NCBI RefSeq assembly: GCF_003591485.1
Contig: NZ_QZCF01000002.1
Span: 310,001 to 374,000 of the forward strand
Direction: 5' to 3'
From: Paenibacillus sp. 1011MAR3C5
GTDB lineage: Bacteria > Bacillota > Bacilli > Paenibacillales > Paenibacillaceae
DNA length: 64,000 nt
The position numbers were made by a program, and so were the translations under genes. The notes beneath the pieces were generated by a model. It worked only from the letters and a program-made list of their open reading frames with translations, had not been told where the DNA came from and did no database searches. Within the stretch, counting starts at the first letter, position 1. Every line of letters starts with the position of its first letter. This document shows, one piece after another, positions 46,101-55,353 of this stretch.

Positions 46101-46623
46101 GGATGTATTAATTACGCATGCGGAAGGATGGCTCGGCCAGCCTGCGTCTCCTGCCGGCGTTTTGTACTTTCATGTGCATAATCCGATGCTTGCCTTAGCG
46201 AACGGATTGTCTGCTGAGGAAGTGCCGAACCAGATCTTGAAGCGTTATAAAACAAAAGGGCTGCTGACGGCAGATGCCGAGGTCGCCCGGCTGATGGACG
46301 GCGAGCTGGATGCCGGATATTCGGATTTGCTTCCGGTTGCGCTGAAGCGGGACGGCAGCTTCTACAGCAGCTCGTCTGTGGTGACGTCTGATCAATGGAC
46401 GACGCTGAGGCGATCTGTCCGGGGCATGATCAGCCGGATCGGCGGAACGATTATGGAGGGAGACGTCTCGATCGAGCCTTACCGGCTGGGGCCGAAATCG
46501 CCTTGCCAGTTTTGCGATTACAAGGCCGTCTGCCAATTCGATCCGTTATTCCAAGGCAATGACTACAAAAAACTGACGAAATCGTCCAGAGAGGACGCTT
46601 GGCGTCAGCTCGAGGGAGTGTAA
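43114..46623 (+). CDS. addB: AddAB helicase-nuclease subunit AddB
   Basis: The 1169-residue subunit carries a helicase-like fold and a C-terminal RecB-type nuclease that cuts the 5' strand during double-strand break repair. Walker A GRAGTGKTTY lies at residues 8-17. The iron-sulfur cluster cysteines are seen near 814 (VSCPFQHF) and at the C-terminus in CQFCDYKAVC. The nuclease motif VLDYKSS lies near residue 971. GGAGGAGAG precedes the ATG. It is 4 bp from addA. Confidence 0.97.
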   Translation: MPLRLIIGRAGTGKTTYCQDEIREQLRREPDGPPLIMLVPEQATFQSEYTLLQSGELRGSLRAQALSFRRLAFRVMQETGGTALVPIGDTGKSMLLYKIVHRFSARLQLFQSGAEQAGFIERLSELLTEWKRYGVDAEGLRKLDAALSGGERQEGLLDRKLHDLSLIYEEMEASLAGRYVDAEDYLAYLSHSYSEAPSMKDACLWVDGFHGFTPTEYEALGSLMKHAKQVNVTLTLDRHYDAGERPHELELFHPAAETCIRLMELAEAQGVEVLPVLDMNAGGGIPHRFSSSPVLGHLEKHYDKRIPMLGSRHSDPDRGGIQLLSASGRRAEVEAVARDISARARNQGLRWREIAILTRNSADYADYLSLILDDYGIPHFVDQKEQAHHHPLVEFIRSALEAVLSGWHYDAVFRCVKTEMLFPMDGSLPRDWFDRLENYVLASGIDGWKWLDPRSWEPIASLSLDEEEEMETKVSAKAQQEFEISVAARDAIVPHLKKFEDAIRKASSIREMCEALYKLLDHCDAADRLERWSREDMDRGNAQRGRAHRQLWDSVMSLLDQLVELAGDEEVSPELFAGMVEAGLDSLKLAAVPPALDQVLVGSMDRTRSGRIRACYVLGANDGIMPMRVNEDGILTEAERDTLVAEGMEMAPSVRRRLLDERFMIYNALTTPSDMLWLSWAEADEEGKSLLPSEIIRNIRSLFPGLPTLRIGTEPSESMSAEEQKEFVQHPRRTLTHLIAALRSWQQGGRIAPFWWDMYNWYVARPEWQPKLQLLSGSLTYHNRESSLPVTLARELYGERMTVSVSRMERFVSCPFQHFAIHGLKLRERKLYRLEAPDVGQLFHAALSKLAGSLGGNWGKLTREDVKIAAAKTVDEIAPKLQSQILLSSGRFQFIARKLKEIVAQAAVILGEHAKRAHFQPVATELDFGPGGTLPSLVLPLPDGTEMEVVGRIDRVDAAETEEGLLLRVLDYKSSATTLKLEEVVHGLSLQMLTYLDVLITHAEGWLGQPASPAGVLYFHVHNPMLALANGLSAEEVPNQILKRYKTKGLLTADAEVARLMDGELDAGYSDLLPVALKRDGSFYSSSSVVTSDQWTTLRRSVRGMISRIGGTIMEGDVSIEPYRLGPKSPCQFCDYKAVCQFDPLFQGNDYKKLTKSSREDAWRQLEGV

Positions 46624-46627
46624 GAGG

Positions 46628-49600
46628 ATGACTACGCAGCGCGCGCCGAAGCCGGCAGACAGTACATGGACGGATGACCAGTGGGAAGCCATTGTAACGG
46701 GCGGCAGAAACGTGCTGGTCGCGGCTGCGGCAGGTTCTGGCAAAACGGCGGTACTCGTGGAGCGAATCATTCGCAAAATATCGCTTAGCACGGACGTCGA
46801 CCGGCTGCTCGTCGCAACCTTTACTAAGGCGGCCGCAGCAGAAATGAAGGATCGAATTCGTCAGGCGCTGGAGAAGCGCCTGGCATCGGACCCTGACAAC
46901 GAGCATCTTCGGAGGCAGCTTGCGTTAATGGGACGCGCCTCCATCACGACGCTGCACTCTTTCTGTCTGGACGTCATTCGCCGTTATTATCCGCTTATCG
47001 GACTTGACCCGGGCTTTCGGATAGCCAATGAAACCGAAAGCGAGCTGATGCGTCTCGATGTCCTGGATGAGCTGTTCGAGCATCGGTACAGCGGTGAGGC
47101 AGCGGGCAGCGGGGACTTTCTGACGCTGGCTGACCGATACGGAGGGGAACGCGGAGACGAGCCTCTCTATCAGCTTGTGCAGGGGCTATACGACTTCGCG
47201 CAAAGCCATCCATGGCCCGAGCTATGGCTATCCCAGACAGCTCGCGCATTCGAGGCTGACTCCTTGGAAGAGCTGGAGGCAGGCGAATGGGTAGCAAGCC
47301 TGAAGGAAGACGCCTTGCTCGGCCTCGATGGCGCGATAGTCCAGCTTCGGGAAGCGCTGGAGCTGGCGAATCGGCCCTCCGGTCCTGCCCCATACGCAGG
47401 CGCGCTGGAGGAAGATCTGCTCATGGTTCAGGGGCTCCGGGATACGGTTCAATCAACCGCTTGGCGGCATTGGGCCGCTCCGTTCAGGGCAGCGGCCTTC
47501 GGGAAGCTGAAGGCGGTGCGGGGCGATGATTACGACAAGCCGCTCCAGGAGCAGACGAAGGAGCTGCGGGAAAATGCCAAGAAGCTGGTAAGCGGACTTG
47601 CGAATGAACTGTTCGGACGCGATGCCGAGCAGTTTCTGGAGGAGCTCGCGGTGCTGGCGCCGCTTATGCGCACGCTCTCCGATCTGGTCATCGATTTCGG
47701 CAGACGGTACGAGGCTGCCAAACGGGCAAAGGGTCTACTTGATTTCGGCGACTTGGAGCATTATTGTCTGCGTATTCTTCGAGATAAGACTTCCACTCCG
47801 GAGAAGATCGTGCCGTCAGTCGCGGCTCTTGACTATCAGCAGATGTTCGACGAGATTCTGCTGGACGAGTACCAGGACACCAATATGGTGCAGGAGGCGA
47901 TCGTTTCCTTGATCGAGCGTCCTGGCAGCGGCAACCGGTTCATGGTCGGAGACGTGAAACAGAGCATCTATCGATTCCGTTTGGCGGAGCCGAATTTGTT
48001 TCTGGCCAAATACAAAGCCTATCGCGCGCAGTCCCAATTACAGGAGCAGCATGACTCCGCAAGCTCCTCAGGGCAAAGAATCGATCTCGCCCGCAACTTC
48101 CGGAGCCGCCGCGAAGTGGTCGACGGCGTAAACGGGGTTTTTCGCGGCATCATGAGAGAGAACGTCGCCGAGATGGACTACGATGACAGAGCGGAGCTTG
48201 TCGCAGGAGCCGCATACCCTGAACCGGAAAAGCCCGGCAGCTGCAATATTCAGTTCGCTGTTCTGGATCGCGGATCGGGCGTTACCGATGATGGGGACGC
48301 GGGGGATGACGAAGCTTTCGGCGAGGAGCATGAAGACATGCTGCAGCGCGCGGAAGAGCTGGCGGAGCTGAATGTCGCCCAGCTTGAAGCGAGATGGATT
48401 GCCGGACAGCTCAACGAGCTTGTGAGCAGCGGTTTTCAGGTCTATGACGGGAAGAGCGGCAGCTACCGTCCGATGGAGTGGAGAGATGTCGTCATTTTGC
48501 TGCGGGCTACGAAGCAGTGGTCACCTATTCTGATCGAGGAACTGCAGGCCAAAGGAATACCGGCTTATGCCGAGCTGAGCAGCGGATATTTTGAAGCGAC
48601 GGAAGTGGAGACGATGCTGTCGATTCTGCGCGTTATCGACAACCCGCATCAGGATATTCCGCTCGCGGCTGCGCTTCGTTCTCCGGTGTTCTCCATGACA
48701 GCCGAGGAATTGGCCCGCATTCGCATTCTATCCGTCAATGCCAGCTACTACGATGCTCTGCTGCATGCGGCAGGCAGTGATAGCATGCCGGAGAATTCCA
48801 GGCTGAAGCTTGCAAGATTTCTCGAGCGTCTGGAAGGATGGAGATCGGAGGCTAGACAAGGGTCGCTGGCAGATCTGCTTTGGCGCATTTACCGCGATAC
48901 CGGCTATTATGATTTTGTCGGAGGGCTGCCGGGCGGTACGCAAAGACAGGCGAATCTAAGGGCGCTTCACGACCGCGCCAGACAGTATGAATCGACGTCC
49001 TTCCGCGGACTGTTCCGCTTCTTGCGATTTATCGAGCGAATGCGGGAGAGCGGCGGCGATCTGGGAACGGCACGGGCAGCAGGCGAAGGCGAGGATGTTG
49101 TCCGCATCATGTCCATTCATAAGAGCAAAGGCTTGGAGTTTCCGGTTGTTTTTGTCGCAGGCATGGGCAAGCTCTTCAACCAGCAGGATATGCGAACGTC
49201 GTTCCTGAAGCACAAGGAGCTGGGCTTTGGTCCCCGCTATGTCGATCCCGAGCTTCGAATCAGCTACCCTACACTGCCGTTTCTGGCGATTAGAAAAAAA
49301 CTGAAGATGGAGCTGCTTGCGGAAGAGATGCGTATCCTGTATGTGGCGTTAACCAGGCCAAAGGAGAAAATGTTTCTCATCGGAACGGTATCCGATTCGG
49401 TCAAAGCGATGAATCGCTGGTTATCCGCTTTGGATGAATCGGGACAAGTCTCGGATTATCATGTCGCTTCGGCGCGATCTTATTTGGATTGGGTAGGCCC
49501 GCTCGTTGTGAGGAAGCTGGCAGCTGAGACGGATGGGAATTCAGCTGAGGCGGCGGCGCGGACTGTCACAATCGGTATGGAACAATGGGAAAGCGGGATA

Positions 49601-50503
49601 GTGCCATCGGTGCTGCTTGGCACGGAGGCTGCGGCCGCGATGGAGGAAGAGGTAGCAGAGGAGCCCGGATTCAGTCAACTGCGTATGGGGGCGATTGAAT
49701 CGCTTGCGCTGATTGAGGATACGGACATCGATACAGAATTGCGTGCCCGTATGGAATGGACTTACCCGCATCAGGCTGCGCAAGGCATTGCGGCGAAAAC
49801 CTCCGTTACCGAAATGAAACGGCTGCATGCAGAGCCTGTGGAGGACGCTGAGACGCTTGAAGCGGTCCAGGAAGCCTCAGGCATACATGAGGCTGATCCA
49901 GCAGCGTCAGGAGACGAGAGCGGCGGTAGAGGCAGTTATACGCTGCGTATGCGCAGGCCTTCCTTTATGGAGGAGAAGTCGTTGACTGCCGCAGAGAAAG
50001 GCTCCGTTCATCATTTGCTCATGCAGCATATCCCGGCGGCAGGATCGGTGGACAAGAACGTCATCGAGGAGACGCTAGCGGCGATGGTGGCAAAGCGGCT
50101 GTTGACCTTGAAGCAGGCGGAAGTCATCGATCCGGATACGATTCTGGCTTTCTATGAGAGCGAGCTTGGACAGCGTCTCGTTCGGGCGGACTGGGTCAGA
50201 AGAGAAGTTCCGTTCAGCTGCATGTTCCCCGCCAGCCGGGTTTATGGCAAGCATGACAGCGAATTGGACGATGAGCCGATTCTGATTCAAGGCGTAATTG
50301 ATTGCCTGTTCGAAGACCGAGACGGCATTACGCTGCTTGATTACAAGACGGATCGTGTCTATATGAAGGATTGGGAGCGGGCAGCGGGGCGGCATCGCTT
50401 CCAGCTGGAATTGTATGCCGAGGCGATCGAGGCGGTCTTGAAGCGAAAGGTTGACGAAAAATATGTTTATTTCTTTGACGGCTCCACGGTGATCAAACTG
50501 TAA
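46628..50503 (+). CDS. addA: AddAB helicase-nuclease subunit AddA
   Basis: The 1291-residue subunit is the UvrD-type helicase and nuclease of AddAB. Walker A AAAAGSGKTAVLVERI is at about 32-47, the DEYQDTN helicase motif near 415, and the C-terminal nuclease motif ITLLDYKTDR near 1240. A weakly conserved acidic segment (about 535-575) with GDAGDDEAFGEEHEDML and another near 1070-1110 look like lineage inserts. AGAGG precedes the ATG. Forms one operon with addB. Confidence 0.97.
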   Translation: MTTQRAPKPADSTWTDDQWEAIVTGGRNVLVAAAAGSGKTAVLVERIIRKISLSTDVDRLLVATFTKAAAAEMKDRIRQALEKRLASDPDNEHLRRQLALMGRASITTLHSFCLDVIRRYYPLIGLDPGFRIANETESELMRLDVLDELFEHRYSGEAAGSGDFLTLADRYGGERGDEPLYQLVQGLYDFAQSHPWPELWLSQTARAFEADSLEELEAGEWVASLKEDALLGLDGAIVQLREALELANRPSGPAPYAGALEEDLLMVQGLRDTVQSTAWRHWAAPFRAAAFGKLKAVRGDDYDKPLQEQTKELRENAKKLVSGLANELFGRDAEQFLEELAVLAPLMRTLSDLVIDFGRRYEAAKRAKGLLDFGDLEHYCLRILRDKTSTPEKIVPSVAALDYQQMFDEILLDEYQDTNMVQEAIVSLIERPGSGNRFMVGDVKQSIYRFRLAEPNLFLAKYKAYRAQSQLQEQHDSASSSGQRIDLARNFRSRREVVDGVNGVFRGIMRENVAEMDYDDRAELVAGAAYPEPEKPGSCNIQFAVLDRGSGVTDDGDAGDDEAFGEEHEDMLQRAEELAELNVAQLEARWIAGQLNELVSSGFQVYDGKSGSYRPMEWRDVVILLRATKQWSPILIEELQAKGIPAYAELSSGYFEATEVETMLSILRVIDNPHQDIPLAAALRSPVFSMTAEELARIRILSVNASYYDALLHAAGSDSMPENSRLKLARFLERLEGWRSEARQGSLADLLWRIYRDTGYYDFVGGLPGGTQRQANLRALHDRARQYESTSFRGLFRFLRFIERMRESGGDLGTARAAGEGEDVVRIMSIHKSKGLEFPVVFVAGMGKLFNQQDMRTSFLKHKELGFGPRYVDPELRISYPTLPFLAIRKKLKMELLAEEMRILYVALTRPKEKMFLIGTVSDSVKAMNRWLSALDESGQVSDYHVASARSYLDWVGPLVVRKLAAETDGNSAEAAARTVTIGMEQWESGIVPSVLLGTEAAAAMEEEVAEEPGFSQLRMGAIESLALIEDTDIDTELRARMEWTYPHQAAQGIAAKTSVTEMKRLHAEPVEDAETLEAVQEASGIHEADPAASGDESGGRGSYTLRMRRPSFMEEKSLTAAEKGSVHHLLMQHIPAAGSVDKNVIEETLAAMVAKRLLTLKQAEVIDPDTILAFYESELGQRLVRADWVRREVPFSCMFPASRVYGKHDSELDDEPILIQGVIDCLFEDRDGITLLDYKTDRVYMKDWERAAGRHRFQLELYAEAIEAVLKRKVDEKYVYFFDGSTVIKL

Positions 50504-50545
50504 TGCGGACCGAAAGCTGTCAACGTTAATTCGGGAGGGAGAAGC

Positions 50546-51160
50546 TTGGAACAGCAACAAAACGGCAAGCGCTCTTGGGCGCTGCCTATCACGCTCGTCT
50601 TGCTCGTCTTTAGCTTAATGGGCAACATCTTGCTTTATACCAAACACATCGAGCATACGCGGGGCGATATCGTACGTACTGGGGAAATGATCTTCCAAGG
50701 ATTTAAAGAGGGGCAGGAGCAGCTTGCCCATTGGAGTGTATACTTGGAGGAGATCCAGCTGAATGCGGACACAGAGCCGGCATTAGCCCGATTGACAGCG
50801 AAGCATTTCAACGTCAGCGTGGACCGAGAGCAGGCGGGATTGGCCGTCCTTATGTCGCATGCGGCTGAGATTGATTCTGCGGCATTCAGCCAAGACTCTG
50901 AGACTTACGATGCTTATGAGAAAAAGCTACAGCAAGCGCTGCAAGATATCGGATCGGGCAGCGGAGCATTGTCGGAGGCCGAGCATGCAGCGGTAAGCGA
51001 AGCGCAGTCGTCCTTTGTGAGCCTCACTGAGCTGATGTCCGCGTTTCATTATGAAATGGAAGGCGACCGCAACTCGATGGTCCGTCTGGCGAACGGCCAT
51101 GATTGGATCGATATTGCATCAGAGCTTCAGAAGGCGCTTAAGAACTACGCCGGATCTTAA
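50546..51160 (+). CDS. Membrane-anchored protein of unknown function
   Basis: This 204-residue protein has one N-terminal helix (about 12-30) after a short basic head, then a helix-rich extracytoplasmic region without Cys. I do not recognise the family. It starts with TTG, supported by GGGAGG 8 bases upstream. It follows addA by 42 bp in the same direction, so it may be cotranscribed. A 19 bp tandem duplication spans its stop codon. Function unknown. Confidence 0.75.
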   Translation: MEQQQNGKRSWALPITLVLLVFSLMGNILLYTKHIEHTRGDIVRTGEMIFQGFKEGQEQLAHWSVYLEEIQLNADTEPALARLTAKHFNVSVDREQAGLAVLMSHAAEIDSAAFSQDSETYDAYEKKLQQALQDIGSGSGALSEAEHAAVSEAQSSFVSLTELMSAFHYEMEGDRNSMVRLANGHDWIDIASELQKALKNYAGS

Positions 51161-51185
51161 GAAATTCGCCGGATCTTAAAAAATT
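51148..51185. repeat. 19 bp tandem duplication over a stop codon
   Basis: Two copies (51148-51166 and 51167-51185) of a 19 bp unit, CGCCGGATCTTAAGAAATT and a near copy, span the end of the preceding gene. Each copy contains the TAA used as its stop. Likely a slippage duplication. Confidence 0.8.
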
Positions 51186-51251
51186 CGCATAGAAGCTTAG
51201 TAGCCATTCGCCTACCGCAGCATAGAATATGGTATCGGGAGGCTGATGACT

Positions 51252-51548
51252 ATGAACAATGTCAATCCACATTTGACACAAAACAAAAATGTTTGCGAGA
51301 AACATCTTAATCGTTACGTGGTGATCCAAACAAGCGACGGCCAGTATCATGATGGAATCGTGGAAAGCGTAGATGACGAAAATGTGTATCTGGCGATCCC
51401 ATTCTGTCCGGGGGACGAAAGAGCTTTTCTCCCGTATGGCGGCTACGGCTACGGCTACGGCGGTTACTATCCGCGCAGGCGCTTTTACCGCAGAGGATTT
51501 CCACTTGGCGGCTTGCTGGCCCTTTCTTTATTGCCGTTTTTTATCTAG
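51252..51548 (+). CDS. Small Sm-like/Gly-Tyr-rich protein, possibly spore-coat related
   Basis: The 98-residue protein has an N-terminal HLNRYVVIQTSDGQYHDGIV-type segment with VDDENVYLAIP, which resembles an Sm-like beta fold, then a Gly/Tyr stretch and an Arg-rich RRRFYRRGF, and a hydrophobic C-terminus. Such proteins in Bacillales are often found in spore coats, but I cannot confirm this. ATG 51252 has 9-base spacing from GGGAGG. Stands alone. Confidence 0.75.
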   Translation: MNNVNPHLTQNKNVCEKHLNRYVVIQTSDGQYHDGIVESVDDENVYLAIPFCPGDERAFLPYGGYGYGYGGYYPRRRFYRRGFPLGGLLALSLLPFFI

Positions 51549-51567
51549 CAAAAATCCGTACGAATTG

Positions 51568-51597
51568 CGCCGAACATGGACTAACCCATGTTCGGCG
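51568..51597 (+). other. Hairpin after the Gly-Tyr-rich gene
   Basis: A perfect 12 bp stem (51568-51579 with 51586-51597) lies 20 bp after the stop codon. It lacks an immediate T-run, although eight T residues follow 24 bases later, so termination is possible but unproven. Confidence 0.55.
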
Positions 51598-51605
51598 TTC
51601 GTGCA

Positions 51606-51635
51606 TTGGACTAGCGCTCATTTTTTTTGTATGAT
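51606..51635 (+). promoter_or_regulatory. Candidate sigma-A promoter for hit
   Basis: TTGGAC (51606-51611), 18 bp including a T-run, then TATGAT (51630-51635), 31 bp before the hit start. Confidence 0.6.
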
Positions 51636-51666
51636 AGTAGGTAGGAAATGGTGAGGAGGTAGAAAA

Positions 51667-52011
51667 ATGGACTGCATTTTCTGTAAAATCGTTGAAGGTT
51701 CCATCCCGTCGACCAAAGTGTTCGAAAACGACCGTGTGCTGGCGTTCCAGGATATTCAGCCGGCGGCTCCCGTACATATATTGATTATCCCGAAAAAACA
51801 TATTCCGACCATGAACGATGTCGCGGATGAGGATAACGAATTGATCGGAGAGCTGTTTGCCGTTGCCAGGCAAATCGCCAAAGAGCAAGGCATCGCGGAA
51901 GCGGGCTACCGCCTGGTTAACAACGTGAACAGCGATGGCGGACAAGTCGTCTACCACTTGCATATCCACTTGCTGGGCGGTAAGAAGCTTGGCGCATTAC
52001 TTGCAACCTAA
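51667..52011 (+). CDS. HIT-family hydrolase
   Basis: The 114-residue enzyme has the histidine triad His97-X-His99-X-His101 in YHLHIHLLGG and the N-terminal CIFCKIVEG zinc-binding Cys pair of the HINT branch. HINT proteins hydrolyse adenosine phosphoramidates. GAGGAGG lies before the ATG. Its coding end lies just before the rpsU promoter. Role here is unknown. Confidence 0.95.
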   Translation: MDCIFCKIVEGSIPSTKVFENDRVLAFQDIQPAAPVHILIIPKKHIPTMNDVADEDNELIGELFAVARQIAKEQGIAEAGYRLVNNVNSDGGQVVYHLHIHLLGGKKLGALLAT

Positions 52012-52017
52012 CGGAAG

Positions 52018-52047
52018 TTGACACTGGGTTTTAGTTTACTTTATAAT
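52018..52047 (+). promoter_or_regulatory. Strong sigma-A promoter for rpsU-yqeY
   Basis: Full-consensus TTGACA (52018-52023) and TATAAT (52042-52047) with an 18 bp spacer, 60 bp before rpsU. Confidence 0.9.
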
Positions 52048-52106
52048 GAAGTTTGATAAACCGTGTTATAGCTCTGGACGGTCTGTTTCGGAGGGAGGGA
52101 AAACTG

Positions 52107-52280
52107 GTGTCTGAAACTAAAGTTCGCAAAAACGAAACTATTGATGCTGCGCTTCGCCGCTTTAAACGTTCCATCGCTAAAGACGGTGTGCTCGCTGAGG
52201 TGAAAAAACGCAAGCATTATGAAAAGCCAAGTGTAAAGCGCAAGAAAAAGTCCGAGGCTGCGCGTAAGAGAAAGTTTTAG
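52107..52280 (+). CDS. rpsU: 30S ribosomal protein S21
   Basis: This 57-residue basic protein is S21. [17 protein letters not shown] and the Lys/Arg-rich tail [14 protein letters not shown] are diagnostic. GTG 52107 was chosen over an upstream ATG because GGAGGGAGG precedes it and the size matches S21. It has its own consensus promoter and is followed by yqeY, as in B. subtilis. Confidence 0.97.
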   Translation: MSETKVRKNETIDAALRRFKRSIAKDGVLAEVKKRKHYEKPSVKRKKKSEAARKRKF

Positions 52281-52295
52281 GAGGAGCCTTGCATA

Positions 52296-52739
52296 ATGAA
52301 CCTGAGCGAACGATTGACCGACGATATGAAGCAAGCCATGAAGAGTCAGGACAAGTTCAAGCTGACCACTATTCGTATGATGCGTGCGGCAGTGAAAAAC
52401 TTGGAGATTGATTTAAAGCGACCCCTGGAAGATAATGAAGTGCTTGATATATTGAGTCGTGAAATCAAAATACGTAAAGATTCCCTCCAAGAATTTAAAA
52501 AAGCCGGCCGTGATGACCTGGTAACAGGTCTTGCAGCAGAAATTGAAATTATTAGTCAATACCTTCCCGAGCAGCTGACTGAAGAAGAGATTCAAGAGAT
52601 AGTAAGGCAGACCATCCATGAACTCGGTGCTTCTTCCAAAGCCGATATGGGGAAAGTGATGGGCGCCCTCATGCCTAAGACAAAGGGACGCGCAGACGGT
52701 AAACTAGTAAATCAAGCAGTTATGCAATTTCTGCAATAG
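52296..52739 (+). CDS. yqeY: GatB/YqeY domain-containing protein
   Basis: The 147-residue helical protein resembles the C-terminal tRNA-binding domain of GatB. It has LTDDMKQAMKSQDKFKLTTI at the start and the ADMGKVMGALMPKTKGRADG motif near the end. Function of stand-alone YqeY is unknown, possibly tRNA-related. AGGAGG overlaps the rpsU stop. Followed by a terminator. Confidence 0.95.
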   Translation: MNLSERLTDDMKQAMKSQDKFKLTTIRMMRAAVKNLEIDLKRPLEDNEVLDILSREIKIRKDSLQEFKKAGRDDLVTGLAAEIEIISQYLPEQLTEEEIQEIVRQTIHELGASSKADMGKVMGALMPKTKGRADGKLVNQAVMQFLQ

Positions 52740-52756
52740 CATACGATGCGGACACA

Positions 52757-52784
52757 AAACACCCCTTTATTGGGGTGTTTTTTT
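52757..52784 (+). terminator. Intrinsic terminator after yqeY
   Basis: AAACACCCC pairs with GGGGTGTTT around a TTTATT loop, followed by TTTTT. It separates rpsU-yqeY from the nfeD cluster. Confidence 0.93.
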
Positions 52785-52855
52785 CTAATTGTTGAAACAA
52801 TACGAACATTGTTACGTAATACAGGTAATACTATCTTGTAAAAAGGAGGGCGCCA

Positions 52856-54253
52856 ATGGTTAAACAACGACGAATATGGCTGCATACAAAGACACTGCTG
52901 CTTCCGTTGATGCTTATAGCTGTACTAACCATTTCGTTAACGTCGGTCATGCTTCCCGCTGCGTTTGCCTCATCTGAGGAGACTGCTTCACAGGGCGATG
53001 CCGGAACGGCTGTCGTCATCGTACCCGTGAAGCAGAAGGTGGAGCAGGGACTGCTTTCCTTCATGGAGAGAGCCTTCAAGGAGGCGCAGGAAGCAAAGGC
53101 CGAGCATATTGTGCTTGTTGTGAACACGCTTGGCGGCCGTGTCGACAGCGCAAGCGAAATCGGGGAACTGATTCGCACCAGTCCGATTCCGACGACTGCA
53201 TTCGTAGAAGGCAAGGCCGTATCGGCAGGGACATATATCGCGCTGAACGCCAATCATATTGCGATGCAGCCGGGCAGTACAATTGGCGCAGCTGCCGTCG
53301 TTGACGGAAGCGGGACGCTTATTGAAGATCCGAAGACGATATCGTTCTGGGTCGGACAGATGACGGAAGCCGCGAAGCTGAATGGCAGAGACCCTAATAT
53401 CGCTGCGGCAATGGTGGACAAGTCAGTTGCCGTGGATATGACAGATACGATCGGCCGGGAGAAGAAGCCGGGAGAGATCTTGTCCTTGTCCGCTACCGAC
53501 GCGGAGAAAGTCGGTTATTCCGAGCTTACGGCGAGCAGCGTTGAGGATGTAGTCAAATGGCTGGGGCTGGATAATCGTACCATGATCGAGATACAGCCTT
53601 CGCTTGCAGAGGAAGTGGCACGCTTCCTGGTCAACCCTGTCGTAACAACGATTTTGCTTATAATCGGCATCGCAGGTGTTGCGATTGAGCTGCTTGTTCC
53701 AGGCTTTGGAGCTCCGGGCATTATAGGACTGTTAGGTTTCGGTCTCTTTTTCTTCGGCTCTTATGTATCGGGACTGGCAGGCATGGAAGCAATGGCTCTG
53801 TTCATCATAGGCATTATCTTAATGGTAATTGAGCTATTTGTGCCAAGCTTCGGCATATTGGGGCTGCTTGGCAGCGCGTCGCTGATAGCCGCGGTTGTCA
53901 TGTCGGCGCCTAATCCGAAGACCGGATTTATCTCGCTCGGCGTGGCGGTGGCCGCCGCTGCGGTCATCGTAGCTTTGTTCGCCAGAACCAATAAAGGCCG
54001 GGGCATCTGGAACAAATTTATTTTGAGAGACAAATTGGGAACGGAAGAAGGCTACTTGTCAGCGGATGTTCAGAATTCACTAGTGGGTGAACGAGGAATA
54101 GCTCTGACAACGCTGCGCCCTTCGGGCACCGCACAAATTGGCGATAGCCGGGTCGATGTTGTTACGACGGGTGAATTTATCGATTCGGGCAAGCCGGTTG
54201 TGGTCATCAAGGCGGAAGGAACCTGGGTTGTTGTGAAAGAAGTAAAGAATTGA
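52856..54253 (+). CDS. NfeD-family membrane protease-like protein (YqeZ)
   Basis: The 465-residue protein has an N-terminal signal peptide (about 1-43), an extracytoplasmic ClpP-like serine protease domain (about 55-250) with [20 protein letters not shown] holding the likely catalytic Ser, four to five membrane helices (about 260-385), and a C-terminal OB-fold NfeD domain. In Bacillales it acts with flotillin-like FloA in membrane domains. AAGGAGG lies before the ATG. Downstream floA starts about 44 bp later. Confidence 0.95.
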   Translation: MVKQRRIWLHTKTLLLPLMLIAVLTISLTSVMLPAAFASSEETASQGDAGTAVVIVPVKQKVEQGLLSFMERAFKEAQEAKAEHIVLVVNTLGGRVDSASEIGELIRTSPIPTTAFVEGKAVSAGTYIALNANHIAMQPGSTIGAAAVVDGSGTLIEDPKTISFWVGQMTEAAKLNGRDPNIAAAMVDKSVAVDMTDTIGREKKPGEILSLSATDAEKVGYSELTASSVEDVVKWLGLDNRTMIEIQPSLAEEVARFLVNPVVTTILLIIGIAGVAIELLVPGFGAPGIIGLLGFGLFFFGSYVSGLAGMEAMALFIIGIILMVIELFVPSFGILGLLGSASLIAAVVMSAPNPKTGFISLGVAVAAAAVIVALFARTNKGRGIWNKFILRDKLGTEEGYLSADVQNSLVGERGIALTTLRPSGTAQIGDSRVDVVTTGEFIDSGKPVVVIKAEGTWVVVKEVKN

Positions 54254-54296
54254 AATGAATAGTCCCCTGTTAATAAGGGAAATGGAGGTTATCGAT

Positions 54297-55298
54297 ATGT
54301 TCGCTGAATTGGATCCTGTTGTATCGTTTCTGATTATCGCCGTGTTGGTCATTATTTTACTTTCGGTATTCCTGAGCTTCTTCCCGTTTATGCTCTGGAT
54401 ATCCGCTCTCGCGTCAGGCGTGCGCATTAGCATTATTACGCTGGTTGCGATGAGATTGCGCCGGGTCGTCCCGAGCCGAATTGTCAACCCGCTGATCAAA
54501 GCGACCAAGGCGGGCCTCGGGCTCAATATTAACCAGCTGGAAAGTCACTTTCTCGCAGGCGGTAACGTCGACCGGGTTGTCAATGCGCTAATCGCAGCGC
54601 AACGTGCCAACATCCCATTGCAATTCGAGCGTGCGGCAGCAATCGATCTTGCGGGCCGTGATGTATTGCAAGCTGTACAGATGAGCGTTAACCCGCGTGT
54701 AATCGAGACGCCGATTGTTGCAGCTGTTGCAAAAGACGGAATTGAAGTAAAAGTAAAAGCGCGTGTAACGGTGCGCGCCAACATCGACCGACTCGTCGGC
54801 GGCGCCGGCGAAGAGACAATTATTGCCCGCGTAGGCGAAGGTATCGTAACCACGGTCGGTTCGTCGAATTCCCATAAAGATGTATTGGAAAATCCTGATC
54901 TAATCTCACGTACTGTGCTCGGCAAAGGTCTTGATGCGGGCACGGCTTTCGAAATCCTGTCCATCGATATCGCGGATGTGGATGTAGGCAAAAACATTGG
55001 AGCCCACCTGCAGACGGAACAAGCCGAAGCCGATAAAAAAATCGCTCAGGCGAAAGCCGAGGAGCGCAGAGCGATGGCCGTTGCGCAGGAGCAGGAGAAC
55101 AAAGCCAAGGTCGTGGAGATGGAAGCAAGAGTTGTGGAATCCGAGTCGCAGGTTCCGCTTGCCATGGCAGAAGCGCTTAAAAGCGGCAAGCTAGGCGTCA
55201 TGGACTACATGAACTTGAAAAACATCGAAGCGGATACAAAAATGAGATCCTCCATTGGCGAAACGGATGGTCAGACTGACGAGAAAGACGGACGTTAA
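54297..55298 (+). CDS. floA: Flotillin-like protein FloA
   Basis: The 333-residue protein has a short N-terminal membrane helix (about 10-32), a band-7/SPFH region, and a C-terminal Glu/Ala-rich coiled coil with [20 protein letters not shown]. It organises functional membrane microdomains. ATG 54297 follows GGAGGT with 9-base spacing. Operon with nfeD (yqeZ) and the following gene. Confidence 0.96.
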   Translation: MFAELDPVVSFLIIAVLVIILLSVFLSFFPFMLWISALASGVRISIITLVAMRLRRVVPSRIVNPLIKATKAGLGLNINQLESHFLAGGNVDRVVNALIAAQRANIPLQFERAAAIDLAGRDVLQAVQMSVNPRVIETPIVAAVAKDGIEVKVKARVTVRANIDRLVGGAGEETIIARVGEGIVTTVGSSNSHKDVLENPDLISRTVLGKGLDAGTAFEILSIDIADVDVGKNIGAHLQTEQAEADKKIAQAKAEERRAMAVAQEQENKAKVVEMEARVVESESQVPLAMAEALKSGKLGVMDYMNLKNIEADTKMRSSIGETDGQTDEKDGR

Positions 55299-55353
55299 CG
55301 CTGCCGGTAGCTAGCCTAATCAATGGCAAGCTGTCTTATGGAGGTGAAGCAAC

